From Marinomonas algicola (GTDB lineage Bacteria; Pseudomonadota; Gammaproteobacteria; Pseudomonadales; Marinomonadaceae), in NCBI RefSeq assembly GCF_014805825.1, contig NZ_CP061941.1:1550001-1614000 (forward strand): a stretch of DNA of 64,000 bases, read 5' to 3'. The stretch's first letter is position 1, and each line of letters opens with the position of its first letter. Below the pieces are notes generated by a model, which made no database searches, was not told where the DNA came from, and saw nothing but the letters and a program-made list of their open reading frames with translations. The translations under genes were made by a program, and so were the position numbers. This document shows, piece after piece, positions 52,995 to 63,062 of this stretch.

Positions 52995-53777
52995 GTGCAA
53001 AAAAAAATACTTCTTGTCGATGGTCTAAATCTAATTAGGCGAATTTATGCCGCGTTAGAGAGCGAACTGGATACCATAAGACGAATTGAACGAACTCAAA
53101 GTACGTCAATTGATACATTGACACGATTAACAAAACAATTTCTCCCTTCTCACGCTATTGTGGTTTTCGACGCTAGTGGAAAAACTTGGAGGCATACTAT
53201 TTTTCCCGAATATAAATTAGGAAGAGTGCCTATGGATGATGCGCTATTAGATGCGCTACCAGAGTTTGCTAAGCTATTTCGTTTTAATGGGATTGTGTCT
53301 ATGCGTTTAACGGGTTGGGAGGCGGACGATATTATTGCCACATTAGCCGTAAAAGCAGCACAGAATAATATAAAATCTTATATTGTTTCCACTGATAAAG
53401 GATTTTCTCAGCTATTGGGAAATTCAAATATTTTGCAATACGATTGTTTTGCTAAAGTAGGATACGACAAGGTATGGGCGGAAGAAAAATTCGGCCTCCC
53501 GTGTGACGAATTAACGGATTATTGGGCGTTGGTTGGAGATACAACAAATCGTATTCCCGGTGTGATGGGCGTGGGTCCGAAAACCGCATTAATAATTATG
53601 CAAAAGAACAATACAATCGAAAAAATTTATAATGACTTAACTGGGTTAAGCGAAAAACAGCAAAAAATGTTACATGGACATTATGAACAGTGCTTATTAA
53701 GTCGTCAGCTGGTGACGTTAAAAACGGATATTGATGTAGGGGTACGTTTATCCCAACTTACTTATCCACGTAACTGA
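52995..53777 (+). CDS. xni: Flap endonuclease Xni (ExoIX)
   Basis: 260 residues from GTG 52995 (MQKKILLVDGLNLIRRIYA) with AAGG before it. The FEN core shows VVFDASGKTWRHTIFPEYK, GWEADDIIATLAVKAA, ISTDKGFSQLLG-like segment, and VGDTTNRIPGVMGVGPKTALI (helix-hairpin-helix with a potassium site). Xni is a small structure-specific nuclease relative, thought inactive or weak in E. coli because it lacks some acidic residues. The 98 bases before gltX hold nothing of note. Confidence 0.88.
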   Translation: MQKKILLVDGLNLIRRIYAALESELDTIRRIERTQSTSIDTLTRLTKQFLPSHAIVVFDASGKTWRHTIFPEYKLGRVPMDDALLDALPEFAKLFRFNGIVSMRLTGWEADDIIATLAVKAAQNNIKSYIVSTDKGFSQLLGNSNILQYDCFAKVGYDKVWAEEKFGLPCDELTDYWALVGDTTNRIPGVMGVGPKTALIIMQKNNTIEKIYNDLTGLSEKQQKMLHGHYEQCLLSRQLVTLKTDIDVGVRLSQLTYPRN

Positions 53778-53875
53778 ATTATAATAATATGTAAGAAAAG
53801 GCGAGTTAGCGTACTTTTCTATTATAAACACGATTATAATGCCTTCAAATTTGAAACAGGATAAAGAGAGAACGC

Positions 53876-55357
53876 ATGTCTGAAGTAAGAACTCGCATAG
53901 CCCCTTCACCAACGGGCGACCCTCATGTTGGAACCGCTTATGTTGCGCTTTTTAATATGGCTTTCGCGAAAAAAATGGGTGGTAAATTCATTCTTCGCAT
54001 AGAAGATACGGATCAAACTCGTAGTACTCCAGAATCCGAAAAAATGATTCTAGATGCTTTGAAATGGCTTGGCTTAGATTGGGCAGAAGGGCCCGATGTC
54101 GGAGGACCTTATGGACCATATCGTCAGAGTGAGCGAGGTGATATTTACGCTGAATACGCAAAAGAGTTAGTTGAAAGTGGACACGCCTTTTATGCTTTTG
54201 AGACCTCTGAAGAGCTTGATCAAATGCGTGAAGAGCAAAAAGCTCAAGGTTTGCAGCAAAAATATGACGGTAGAGCGCTGTTATTGAGTGAGGCTGAAAT
54301 ACAGGCAAAACTTGACGCGGGAACGCCTTACGTTATTAGGATGAAAATTCCTGAAGAAGGCACCTGTGTTGTTGAAGACATGTTACGAGGTCAAATTGAA
54401 ATTGAGTGGTCTCAAGTTGATATGCAAGTCTTGTTGAAAGCCGATGGGATGCCTACCTACCATTTAGCAAACGTGGTTGATGATCATTTAATGAAAATCA
54501 CCCATGTTATCCGCGGCGAAGAATGGATCAACTCGGCGCCAAAACACATTTTGTTGTACCAGTACTTTGACTGGGATATGCCGACATTGTGCCATATGCC
54601 CTTGTTACGTAACCCAGATAAATCTAAGTTATCGAAACGTAAAAATCCAACGAGTATTCTTTATTATCAGCGTATGGGGTATTTACCAGAAGCGGTAATT
54701 AATTATTTAGGTCGTATGGGTTGGTCAATGCCTGATGAAAGAGAGAAGTTTACTCTTGAAGAAATGATTGAGCATTTTGACATTCAACGTGTTTCTTTAG
54801 GTGGCCCAGTTTTTGATGTAGAAAAACTAAGTTGGCTAAATGGTACTTGGATTCGTGAGAATTTAACTCATGATCAATTTGCCAGTAAGTTTGTTGATTG
54901 GGCACTTAATCCCGAATATCTTATGCAAATTCTTCCGTTAATCATTCCTCGTGTTGAAAAGTTCTCTGATGTGGCGGATGTGGCTGGGTTCTTCTTAAAA
55001 GGATTGTTGCCAGTTACCAAAGAAGATTTTTCAAGCGTTAAAATGGAAGAAGAGACTTTACGTAAAGCCATGCAATTTTCTCTTTGGAAGCTTGAAGCAT
55101 TACGTACATGGGAAAAAGACGACATTTTTGCTGTATTGAAAGAGTTAGCTCAGGCATTAGGCGTTAAGCCAAAAGACTTCTTTGCACCATTGTTTGTGGC
55201 TATTTCAGGCTCCACAGCTTCTGTTTCTGTATTTGATTCTATGGCGATATTGGGTCCAGATTTATCTAGAGCAAGGTTGAGAACGGCTGTTAATGCGTTA
55301 GGTGGACCATCTAAGAAAGAGGCAAAACGCTGGGAAAAAGAGTTTCTAGCACTATAA
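53876..55357 (+). CDS. gltX: Glutamyl-tRNA synthetase
   Basis: 493 residues. The class I HIGH motif appears as PTGDPHVGTAYVALFN and the KMSKS motif as KLSKRKNPTSI (about residue 251). The Glu-specific segments RIEDTDQTR, GPYRQSERGDIY and LANVVDDHLMKITHVIRGEEW are all present, and the C-terminal anticodon domain is helical. Ribosome site AAGAGAG precedes the ATG. No tRNA gene follows it here. Confidence 0.95.
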   Translation: MSEVRTRIAPSPTGDPHVGTAYVALFNMAFAKKMGGKFILRIEDTDQTRSTPESEKMILDALKWLGLDWAEGPDVGGPYGPYRQSERGDIYAEYAKELVESGHAFYAFETSEELDQMREEQKAQGLQQKYDGRALLLSEAEIQAKLDAGTPYVIRMKIPEEGTCVVEDMLRGQIEIEWSQVDMQVLLKADGMPTYHLANVVDDHLMKITHVIRGEEWINSAPKHILLYQYFDWDMPTLCHMPLLRNPDKSKLSKRKNPTSILYYQRMGYLPEAVINYLGRMGWSMPDEREKFTLEEMIEHFDIQRVSLGGPVFDVEKLSWLNGTWIRENLTHDQFASKFVDWALNPEYLMQILPLIIPRVEKFSDVADVAGFFLKGLLPVTKEDFSSVKMEEETLRKAMQFSLWKLEALRTWEKDDIFAVLKELAQALGVKPKDFFAPLFVAISGSTASVSVFDSMAILGPDLSRARLRTAVNALGGPSKKEAKRWEKEFLAL

Positions 55358-55384
55358 AGAAAAAGTGCAACGCATAACGTAAGT

Positions 55385-55418
55385 AAAAAAAACCAGTATC
55401 GAAATACTGGTTTTTTTT
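55385..55418. terminator. Terminator of gltX and of the opposite chemoreceptor gene
   Basis: Perfect 7-bp stem CCAGTAT/ATACTGG with a 4-base loop, flanked by a run of A on the left and T on the right (55411-55418), so it works in both directions. Confidence 0.85.
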
Positions 55419-55448
55419 GGTTTACATAACGTTCATACTACGCAGTGG

Positions 55449-57335
55449 CTAGTCCGTAGTGAATACCCGTGTTTTATTGTCTAAGTCACTGACCAACTCA
55501 TGTATATGGTTTGTGTTGCCAGCAATGCTGTTGATTGATTCTGTATCTCCTTGAAGTTGCTGTGCAATGCTATCCATATCTTGACTCATACTAACGGCTG
55601 TTTTGGCTACCTCTTGAATAGATCTTGCCATATCAACAGAAGACAACGAACTTGTCTGAGCGCTCTGTTCTATGTCTTTCATTGCGGTTTCTGCTTTTGC
55701 GCCATACTCTTCAATGGCTTTCAGGCTTTCTTGCCCGCTTTCCATTGTTTCAATTGCGTTTTTAGTCGAACCTTGAATAGTGCTAACTATTTCAGTTATT
55801 TTCGACGTGGCATCAACTGTTTTTTCGGCAAGAGAGCGGACTTCATCGGCAACGACGGAGAAGCCTCTTCCGGCTTCACCTGCTCTCGCCGCCTCAATGG
55901 CTGCGTTCAATGCAAGTAAGTTTGTTTGGTTCGCAAGGTCATTGATCATGCCAATGACATTGTCAATGTCTTTAGACAGTTGACCAAGTTCGTTAAGCTG
56001 AATACCCGTTTTCGTAACCACTTCAACGGTTTTACTTAAGTTGGATAGTGCGCCTTTTATGGTTTCGGCTCCGGTTTTAGCGGACTCATAGGTTTCTTGA
56101 GACTGTCTACTTAAACCTTCCGTCGTGCTAGAAATACTTGAAATTGTAGTCGATATCTGATCCGTTGCGGCCGCCAAGGAATTGGTCTGTAAGCTCACAG
56201 ACCTGTTACTATCTGCAATACTACTAACCGAGGTATTAAGATTACCAACCATACCATTGACTTCTTTGGTAGTAGAAATAACATCGCTGATAACAGAACT
56301 AAGTCCAGTAGTCATTTCATTCACAGAGCTGCATAAGGCATCGAACTCATCATTTCGTTTTGAATTAACAGAAAGACGAGCGGTCAGATCTCCTCCTTTG
56401 ACTTTCGATAAATCTTTAATTATTTGATTGAGAGTGTTGTTAACACTTTTACCAATGCTCGCCATCATTAAGGCGGCAATCAGGGCAACAATCGTACTCA
56501 CACTGATTAGTGTAAAACTTGCTTGGCTCGACATTGATTTCGCCGCTTGTTGGGCTTCAGTCACGACGTTGTCAATGTAGACGCCCGTTTCTAGTCGAGA
56601 GTCAATGAATAGCTGTCGTTGTGTGGTAAAGGTTTCAGAGGCGGCTTTTAGGTTTTTATCTTGAGCAGCAAATAGTTGAACAGCTTCATAATATTGATTG
56701 ATCACCTCCCCAAATCTGTCCTCTAAGCCAAAGTTGATTACGCGCTTATAGAATTTGTCGTATTTATCTTGAAACGTAATCGAGTTTTCTTCAGTTGGCT
56801 CAAAAATGTAGTTTTTTTCAGCTTCCCTGACCGGCAGAAATTCTTGCTTTATTAAGCTTAGAAAGGACACTTTCTCAAATACATTCAAGCCCAGTGTCTC
56901 TATTGATCCCATTACCCCAGAATTGATGTCAAAACCAATAATATGGCGCTGTTCTACCAGTTCACTTAATGCCATCGAATATTGAGTTAACAATTGTTTG
57001 GTGTTGCGCAGTAAGTCCTTCCCTTTTTTTTCCTCAAGAATGCTAACGTCTTTTTCTAACGCATTAGAGTAGTTCTCAGAATCAGAATTGATTTCATTAA
57101 TAAATTCTTGATAGTTGCTGTCATCAATAGAATTAAGTCGCTCATATTTTTCCATCATGGTGATGGTAAGACTGTCCAAGTTCTTCTCAACGAGCGAAAG
57201 GTTTTGCAACTTCGCGGCTGACTTTTCTTGAGATTCTAGTCCATTCAAAGCGACTATCGTTACAATCACAAATCCAACAATCGCAGAGGCCAGTAAGGCG
57301 ATTAGTTTTGACCGAAAACTGAGGTTTGATAACAT
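55449..57335 (-). CDS. Membrane-bound methyl-accepting chemotaxis protein
   Basis: 628 residues. Membrane helix near residues 10-30 (LIALLASAIVGFVIVTIVAL), periplasmic sensor of about 235 residues (helical, with the repeated KDLLRNTKQLL pattern), second helix near 275-297 (FTLISVSTIVALIAALMMA), a HAMP domain, and the signalling domain with the tip NQTNLLALNAAIEAARAGEA. The sensor belongs to the helical-bimodular type by impression; the ligand is unknown. It ends VFTTD with no pentapeptide. No che genes are close. Confidence 0.92.
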   Translation of the reverse strand: MLSNLSFRSKLIALLASAIVGFVIVTIVALNGLESQEKSAAKLQNLSLVEKNLDSLTITMMEKYERLNSIDDSNYQEFINEINSDSENYSNALEKDVSILEEKKGKDLLRNTKQLLTQYSMALSELVEQRHIIGFDINSGVMGSIETLGLNVFEKVSFLSLIKQEFLPVREAEKNYIFEPTEENSITFQDKYDKFYKRVINFGLEDRFGEVINQYYEAVQLFAAQDKNLKAASETFTTQRQLFIDSRLETGVYIDNVVTEAQQAAKSMSSQASFTLISVSTIVALIAALMMASIGKSVNNTLNQIIKDLSKVKGGDLTARLSVNSKRNDEFDALCSSVNEMTTGLSSVISDVISTTKEVNGMVGNLNTSVSSIADSNRSVSLQTNSLAAATDQISTTISSISSTTEGLSRQSQETYESAKTGAETIKGALSNLSKTVEVVTKTGIQLNELGQLSKDIDNVIGMINDLANQTNLLALNAAIEAARAGEAGRGFSVVADEVRSLAEKTVDATSKITEIVSTIQGSTKNAIETMESGQESLKAIEEYGAKAETAMKDIEQSAQTSSLSSVDMARSIQEVAKTAVSMSQDMDSIAQQLQGDTESINSIAGNTNHIHELVSDLDNKTRVFTTD

Positions 57336-57533
57336 AACGCTTCCTTTAATTATTTTCTTTATGAGGACAAATATAGTTGATCTGTAAGGTAATTACTAAC
57401 ATAAAATCAAAATAATTCACAACTTTAGCGAAAGGCTATGATTCGCTTCAACACTTTTTGAACTAAAAGTGTGTAAGCTTTTAATGTTTTTTCGTAATGA
57501 ATTGTATTCGATTTTTTTTGCCTATCTTATTTT

Positions 57534-57848
57534 TTAAATATGGTAGGCTGGAAGTTCAATTTTTATAGGGTTACTGCTTTCAAATGTCACCTTTCCTTTA
57601 TATCTGGCTTCCCCTGTCGAGGTGAACTCAAACTGATACTCCCTCTTTATCCTTAATTGGCCTTTTGACCAAATAATACGCCATTTTTGTAGCGCCACAG
57701 ATTGATCCAATAATTGTACGTCATGTTTTTTGCAATGAGTTTTGACATGAGCTAGGGCATTCTCCCGTACCGAGTTAGCATTCCACCAAAAATAGCCAAT
57801 AGCCGCTAAAATAATAAAAATTACAATATCAATTAGTTCAATGTACAT
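57534..57848 (-). CDS. DUF3301 small membrane-anchored protein
   Basis: 104 residues. N-terminal membrane helix (LIDIVIFIILAAIGYFWW), then NSVRENALAHVKTHCKKHDVQLLDQSVALQKWRIIW and the KREYQFEFTSTGEARYKGKV strand-rich end. It matches the DUF3301 family of gammaproteobacteria, of unknown function. It lies 34 bases after dctD on the same strand and could be transcribed with it. Confidence 0.85.
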   Translation of the reverse strand: MYIELIDIVIFIILAAIGYFWWNANSVRENALAHVKTHCKKHDVQLLDQSVALQKWRIIWSKGQLRIKREYQFEFTSTGEARYKGKVTFESSNPIKIELPAYHI

Positions 57849-57882
57849 TTTTTTCTCAAATAGTCATAAGTATTGAGTGTAA

Positions 57883-59268
57883 CTAACTGTCTTGATTATC
57901 AAGATAGTCGCTGCGGTTTAGACCGTATTTTTGCATTTTTTGATTTAGCGTCCGCCTTGGTAGCTGCAATATCTCTAGCGCTTCCTGGATATTTCCTTTG
58001 CAGCGCTCTAAGCTTGAGTCGATTAAGCTTCTCTCATAATCCTGAACTTTTACGCTCAGTGGAAGAGGACTGTATTGGTAGTTCGGCTCTTGTGTATGAT
58101 AGCCATTTAAAATTTTTGCAATCGTAGTGTTTGGCTCTAATACGTAGCGTAATGCAATGTTGCGCATTTCCCGTATATTTCCAGGCCAACTGTATATCAT
58201 GAGTGTTTCATGGTCGATAGGGCTGAGTTTTTTTATAGGGACACCTCTTTCATCCGCAAATTGCCGACAGAAATGTTTAAACAGCAATGGAATGTCGTCA
58301 CCTCTCTGTCTTAATGTTGGTAAATGTATTTGAGATACATTTAAGCGAAAGAAGAGATCCTGCCGAAAGCCATCTAAACGTTGCAAGTCTGTTTTTGCGG
58401 CGGCAACTACCCTTAAATCGACCTTGGTAGATTGATTGCTGCCCACCCGTTCCAGTGTATTTTCTTGTAATACCCTTAGCAGTTTTATTTGCATTGCGAT
58501 TGGCATACTTTCAATTTCATCGAGAAAAAGGGTCCCTTTGCTGGCGTTTTCAATTTTACCAATGCGCTTTTTGTTGGCTCCAGTAAAGGCACCCGCTTCG
58601 TGGCCAAAGAGTTCGCTTTCAAACAGTTCAGCTGGTATTGCTGCGCAGTTAATGGCTACAAAGGGGTGTTCAGACCTGTGACTGGTTTTGTGTAACGCCT
58701 GAGCAACCAGTTCTTTTCCGCAACCGGTATCCCCATAAACAATCACATTGGTGTCCATTTTAGCAAAGGTATTTATTTGTTCTCTGACCTGTTTGATTGG
58801 GTGGCACTGGCCAATAATTAGCTCTTCAAGGCCTTCAAGACCATCTAAATAGCGGTTCTGATAGTGTTGATTGAGCCATAGTTGACGCTTTTCGATGGCT
58901 TTTTCAACTGTGATTGACAGCCTTTTTGGGTCAAACGGCTTTTCCAAGAAGTCAAAGGCGCCGTCTCTTAATGAGCTAACCGCCATGTCGATATCGCCAT
59001 GGCCAGTGATTAAAATAACGGGTACCTGAGGATCTTTTTCTAACAGTTTGGCGAGTAAGCTGAGTCCGTCCATAGGTGACATTCGGATGTCGCTGATAAT
59101 GACACAGCTTTCATTTTCGCTAAAATCATCCAGTAGCTGTAAGGGGTTGGTGAATTCAACAACATCATGGTCAGATAACCCCAGCCATTGTGACGTTGTT
59201 GATCTAACGAGTTCGTCGTCGTCAATCAACCAAATTTTAATACCGGAAGGTGTTTTTTGATTTTGCAT
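57883..59268 (-). CDS. dctD: Sigma-54-dependent response regulator, DctD-like
   Basis: 461 residues. Receiver domain (residues 1-125; acceptor Asp in CVIISDIRMSPMDGLSLL), sigma-54 AAA+ domain (about 150-385) with Walker A GDTGCGKELVAQAL, the sigma-54 contact GAFTGANKKR and Walker B LFLDEIESM, and a Fis-type C-terminal helix-turn-helix (LIDSSLERCKGNIQEALEIL). The gene starts two bases before the dctB stop, so they are a coupled pair. DctB/DctD pairs usually control C4-dicarboxylate uptake genes. No dctP gene is visible here, and the neighbouring AEC transporter is a possible target. Confidence 0.9.
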   Translation of the reverse strand: MQNQKTPSGIKIWLIDDDELVRSTTSQWLGLSDHDVVEFTNPLQLLDDFSENESCVIISDIRMSPMDGLSLLAKLLEKDPQVPVILITGHGDIDMAVSSLRDGAFDFLEKPFDPKRLSITVEKAIEKRQLWLNQHYQNRYLDGLEGLEELIIGQCHPIKQVREQINTFAKMDTNVIVYGDTGCGKELVAQALHKTSHRSEHPFVAINCAAIPAELFESELFGHEAGAFTGANKKRIGKIENASKGTLFLDEIESMPIAMQIKLLRVLQENTLERVGSNQSTKVDLRVVAAAKTDLQRLDGFRQDLFFRLNVSQIHLPTLRQRGDDIPLLFKHFCRQFADERGVPIKKLSPIDHETLMIYSWPGNIREMRNIALRYVLEPNTTIAKILNGYHTQEPNYQYSPLPLSVKVQDYERSLIDSSLERCKGNIQEALEILQLPRRTLNQKMQKYGLNRSDYLDNQDS

Positions 59269-61350
59269 CTATTCTGCTCTTTGTAGTGTCAAGGTAAAGG
59301 CTAGGCCACCGAGAGGAGAGATACCCGCAATCAGTTGTCCTTTCATATCATTGGCTAAGCTTGCGCTAATAGCGAGCCCAAGGCCAAGCCCTTTACCAAC
59401 AGGTTTGCTTGTATAAAAAGGCTCAAGTAAATGAGGTAGGATGTCTTTATCAGCGCCCGGCCCATTATCACTGAATTCAATAATGAGGTTCCCTGAATTT
59501 TGATCAAATGTTGTATTGATTTGAATCTGTGGCGAAATGGATTGTTCCTCACACGCTTCAAGTGTGTTTTTTATTAAGTTGGAAAAAATTCTTTCGAGTC
59601 GACTGGGCTCAGCAAAAACGTAGGGATGAGAGAAGTCCTTTATAATACTCAATGAACGTGTTTGGTCGCCTAAACTGATTAGTGCATTATCAAAGCATTC
59701 TTCACAATGTGTTTTAACAAGATTCTCAGGTCTTCGATATGCCAATACTTTTAGCTCGCTGGTTAAGCTGTGCATGCGACTGACGAGTTGTTCGAGTTTG
59801 ACTAAGGTTGCTTGAGCTTCTTCAATATTATTTCGTTCCAGTAGCAGTTCAGCGCTATAAACCAAAGTGCGTATTCCGGTTAAAGGCTGATTAAGTTCAT
59901 GAGCAATGGCGGTTGACATCTGGCCTATCGCGGCTAATTTCTCACTTCTTAACAGTTCTTTTTGTGTTTTTTTAAGGGTCGCCGTTCTTTCCGAAACGCG
60001 CAATTCTAATTGTTGGTTTATTTTAGTTAAGGCCTGCTCAGCACGCTTTCTTTTGCTGATATTGATCACAGTGACTAAATACCCTTGTGAATCTGACCAT
60101 TCAATCGGCGAAACGGACAGCAGGGCAGGAAAGCTTTCGTTGATTGATTTTTTTAAAACGACTTCCTGCTCAATGAATTTTTCTGTGCTGCTATTTTGGA
60201 AAATTTGATTTAGTCGAGCCATCAATTTGGGATCGCAGAGATCAACCTCGAGAAGGTTGTATAAAGACGTGCCCACTAATTCGTGTTCTTGCTGAAAGTA
60301 GCGATGACCTGTTGGGTTAATAAAAGAAATTATACCTAAATGGGTCAACTGAATTAAGCCAACGTGTGTGTTTTCGATAAGAGCGCGCTGCAATTGAGTA
60401 TTCTTTGAAACTAAGCGTTGGTTTTCGACGGCTGAGGCTATTTTAAGGGACCGTTCACGTCTATAAAGTAAAAAAGTGAGGATCAGAGAGATTAAGATAA
60501 CACCGCCAAAAGCGATAAAATTAGCGGTTCGAACAATTTGTTGTAATGGTGTTAAAAAGTGCAAAGTCCAAGATAAATCGTCTAGCAACACGTTTTGTAA
60601 GAGAAACTTTTCACCATTACTCTCATATATCTTAGATTCGGTCTGATCTAAAAAACGAATTGGGGTGAGTTTTTGATCCCATTTTAGGTCAAATATATTC
60701 TTAGAATTGTTTGCGATAAAAGTCTGGTGGCTTTTGCCGGTAATGGCAATTAAGTCGCCGACAACTGTCCAGCTCTCGATGAGTCGATTTAAATTTACTC
60801 TGACACCTATTGAACCAGTGATAACGGTATTTTGATAAATTGGTGCCAGTACTAAGTGAGTAACCTGTTTATTATTTTTGTTGTAGCCAGTTAATAGTAT
60901 GGATTCCCCTTTTTGATCCTCTAATTCAATTTTCAAAATGTGAGGTTCAAAATAATGACTTAAATCGTCGGAGTCAGATTGGGTGCTAGAAATGAGCACT
61001 TTACCTTTGTCATCCAAAACAAACCAAGCTTGTGTCTGAGAGGCTTTGTTTAAGTCTTCTAGTTGTCTTTGAATGGATGTTAAAAGTGGGGCGTTATTCG
61101 TACTGGTTCCGTCTGTCAAAAAGCGTCTTATACTGGGGTTTTCTGTTAGCGTATAAGGCAAAAAGCGATAGTCTTTCAGCTCTCTTCTAAGATCGGCGAC
61201 GTAAGTTAATAGCTGGTCTTCACCTGCTCGGTGTTTATTGATTAAAAGCAATTGTAGAGAAATGGCTTGAACGCCCCAAAAAACCACATAAAGAGCAATG
61301 AGGCTGGTGACAAAAAAGAGCGCTTTATTTTTTTTATAGGGAATGCTCAT
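59269..61350 (-). CDS. dctB: Sensor histidine kinase, DctB-like
   Basis: 693 residues. A membrane helix near residues 13-33 (FFVTSLIALYVVFWGVQAIS), a periplasmic double-Cache-like sensor (about 40-270), a second helix (NFIAFGGVILISLILTFLLY), a PAS domain (about 320-435), a coiled coil, and the kinase with His in IAHELNQPLTGIRTLVY and ATP site NGPGADKDILPHL, GKGLGLGLAISASL. It matches DctB of rhizobia and Vibrio in plan, though the extra PAS is unusual. It signals to the adjacent DctD. Confidence 0.88.
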   Translation of the reverse strand: MSIPYKKNKALFFVTSLIALYVVFWGVQAISLQLLLINKHRAGEDQLLTYVADLRRELKDYRFLPYTLTENPSIRRFLTDGTSTNNAPLLTSIQRQLEDLNKASQTQAWFVLDDKGKVLISSTQSDSDDLSHYFEPHILKIELEDQKGESILLTGYNKNNKQVTHLVLAPIYQNTVITGSIGVRVNLNRLIESWTVVGDLIAITGKSHQTFIANNSKNIFDLKWDQKLTPIRFLDQTESKIYESNGEKFLLQNVLLDDLSWTLHFLTPLQQIVRTANFIAFGGVILISLILTFLLYRRERSLKIASAVENQRLVSKNTQLQRALIENTHVGLIQLTHLGIISFINPTGHRYFQQEHELVGTSLYNLLEVDLCDPKLMARLNQIFQNSSTEKFIEQEVVLKKSINESFPALLSVSPIEWSDSQGYLVTVINISKRKRAEQALTKINQQLELRVSERTATLKKTQKELLRSEKLAAIGQMSTAIAHELNQPLTGIRTLVYSAELLLERNNIEEAQATLVKLEQLVSRMHSLTSELKVLAYRRPENLVKTHCEECFDNALISLGDQTRSLSIIKDFSHPYVFAEPSRLERIFSNLIKNTLEACEEQSISPQIQINTTFDQNSGNLIIEFSDNGPGADKDILPHLLEPFYTSKPVGKGLGLGLAISASLANDMKGQLIAGISPLGGLAFTLTLQRAE

Positions 61351-61413
61351 AATTGGCTATTCAATTAGGTTGTGTGTTTGTGGCGTATTATTAATATTTT
61401 TACTCAAATGCAG

Positions 61414-62364
61414 TTACATTAAATTATATGAGCTTAGTAATGCAATTCCTAAACTGGTTGTGAAAATAGACGCTAGGGTAGTGATTACAATAATGTTCGC
61501 TGCAAGCTTATCATTGCCTCCAATCGACTTGACCATGACATAGCAAGCTGCTGCAGAGGGAGCGGAGGACATCAGTAACAGCACGCCCAACTCCATGCCT
61601 CGGTAACCTAAAAAATAGCCCCCTAAGGTGGTAACCAAAGGAATAACAATCAGCTTACCAAATGATGAAATAAACGCATTAGAGAAATCTTCTTTCATGG
61701 TTTTAAAGCTAAGTGACGCACCAATACACAGTAACGCTAAGGAGAGCGTCATTTGTGCGAAGTAGTTGCCTGTTTTTAAGATAATATCAGGCATTTGAAT
61801 GCCCAAATAAGAAACAACAATCGCGGACAAAATAGCGAGTATTAAAGGGTTTTTTATGATCTTGAGTAAGGTGTTCTTTAAATCGGCGTTTTTATTTGCG
61901 GCACGATTTAACGTGATAACAGACAAAATATTAAAAAGTATAGTAACACCACCAAGGTAAATTGACGCGACAGAGTAGACGTCTTCTCCATACGCGTTGA
62001 CGCAGTAGGCCAGTCCGATAATACCCATGTTTGAGCGAAAGGCGCCCTGAATAACAACACCACGATCAAGTTTATTGGGGATGAATTTAGCTGAAAAAAG
62101 TTCAAGCACCAGATACAGTAAAAAGACAGACGCAATGCCATATATTACCAATGAAAAATCAGTGCCTTCAGTAAAAGGGGTCTTGATAATGCTCAAAAAA
62201 AGTAAAGCGGGTAAAGTGACATTGAAAACCAGCTTTGAACCCACATCAACAAAATTGTCATTAATTAGTTTTATTCTATAAAGGACGACCCCCAATACCA
62301 ATATAATAAATATTGGCATTGTGACCGATAACGAGAACTGCAGAACATCAAAAAAATTATTCAA
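61414..62364 (-). CDS. AEC-family transporter (auxin efflux carrier type)
   Basis: 316 residues with about ten membrane segments. The family start MPIFIILVLGVVLYRIKLI and the second half LSLALLCIGASLSF, LVTTLGGYFLGYRG, and APSAAACYVMVKSIGGND match AEC proteins, which in bacteria include malonate and malate permeases. The start is 11 bases after the response-regulator stop, so it is probably co-transcribed. It lies between a BaeSR-like system and DctBD, suggesting carboxylate transport under two-component control (inference). Confidence 0.88.
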   Translation of the reverse strand: MNNFFDVLQFSLSVTMPIFIILVLGVVLYRIKLINDNFVDVGSKLVFNVTLPALLFLSIIKTPFTEGTDFSLVIYGIASVFLLYLVLELFSAKFIPNKLDRGVVIQGAFRSNMGIIGLAYCVNAYGEDVYSVASIYLGGVTILFNILSVITLNRAANKNADLKNTLLKIIKNPLILAILSAIVVSYLGIQMPDIILKTGNYFAQMTLSLALLCIGASLSFKTMKEDFSNAFISSFGKLIVIPLVTTLGGYFLGYRGMELGVLLLMSSAPSAAACYVMVKSIGGNDKLAANIIVITTLASIFTTSLGIALLSSYNLM

Positions 62365-62375
62365 TGAAATGGTCT

Positions 62376-63053
62376 CTAGTCGTTATTTTCAAAGCGATAA
62401 CCTGCACCATAAACCGAATGAATAACATTTAGCTCTGGCGCAATTGCTGAAATTTTCTTACGTAATTTTTTAATGTGGCTATCAATGGTTCTATCACTGA
62501 CGACACGGCTGTCGGTATAAATGCTTTTCATTATAATTTCACGGCCAAAGACGCGTCCCGGCTCTTTAATCAAAAGCTGCAGTAGTTGGAACTCAACTGT
62601 TGTTAGGTCAATTAATTCACCCTTGTAAGTAGCTCGAATGCGGTCGACGTCAAGTTCGAAGCCGTCTGTTTTAGGTTCTTCAATTTTATCAAGCGACACT
62701 CGGCGTAAATTAGATTTTACCCGAGCGACTACTTCACGAGGGCTAAAAGGTTTGCAGATATAATCGTCAGCACCCATTTCAAGGCCGATTAATCGATCAA
62801 TTTCTTCCGCTTTTGCGGTTACCATAATAATGGGTACTGAGCTGAATTGGCGTATTTGTTTACAGATTTCAATGCCATCAAGTCCTGGAAGCATTAAATC
62901 TAAGAGAATTAAATCCACTTGTTCTTTTTTGACGTAATCGACAACGATATCGCCTCGATCAAGATGGTGATGTTCGTAACCTGACTGTTCTAAATAGGCG
63001 CTAACAAGCTCGGCTAGTTTGATTTCATCTTCAACAATTAAAATTCTGCTCAT
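62376..63053 (-). CDS. OmpR-family response regulator, BaeR-like
   Basis: 225 residues. Receiver domain with Asp in LILLDLMLPGLDGIEICKQIR and Lys in DDYICKPFSPREVVARV. The OmpR winged helix occupies the C-terminal 95 residues (VEFQLLQLLIKEPGRVFGRE, DRTIDSHIKKLRKKI). Best resemblance is to BaeR, which responds to envelope stress. It follows its kinase by nine bases. Confidence 0.9.
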   Translation of the reverse strand: MSRILIVEDEIKLAELVSAYLEQSGYEHHHLDRGDIVVDYVKKEQVDLILLDLMLPGLDGIEICKQIRQFSSVPIIMVTAKAEEIDRLIGLEMGADDYICKPFSPREVVARVKSNLRRVSLDKIEEPKTDGFELDVDRIRATYKGELIDLTTVEFQLLQLLIKEPGRVFGREIIMKSIYTDSRVVSDRTIDSHIKKLRKKISAIAPELNVIHSVYGAGYRFENND

Positions 63054-63062
63054 AATATTTAT

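Noticed and set aside
61351..62375. Sigma-54 promoter for the AEC or dct genes
   Set aside because: No convincing GG-N10-GC element (-24/-12) seen in the short gaps here.
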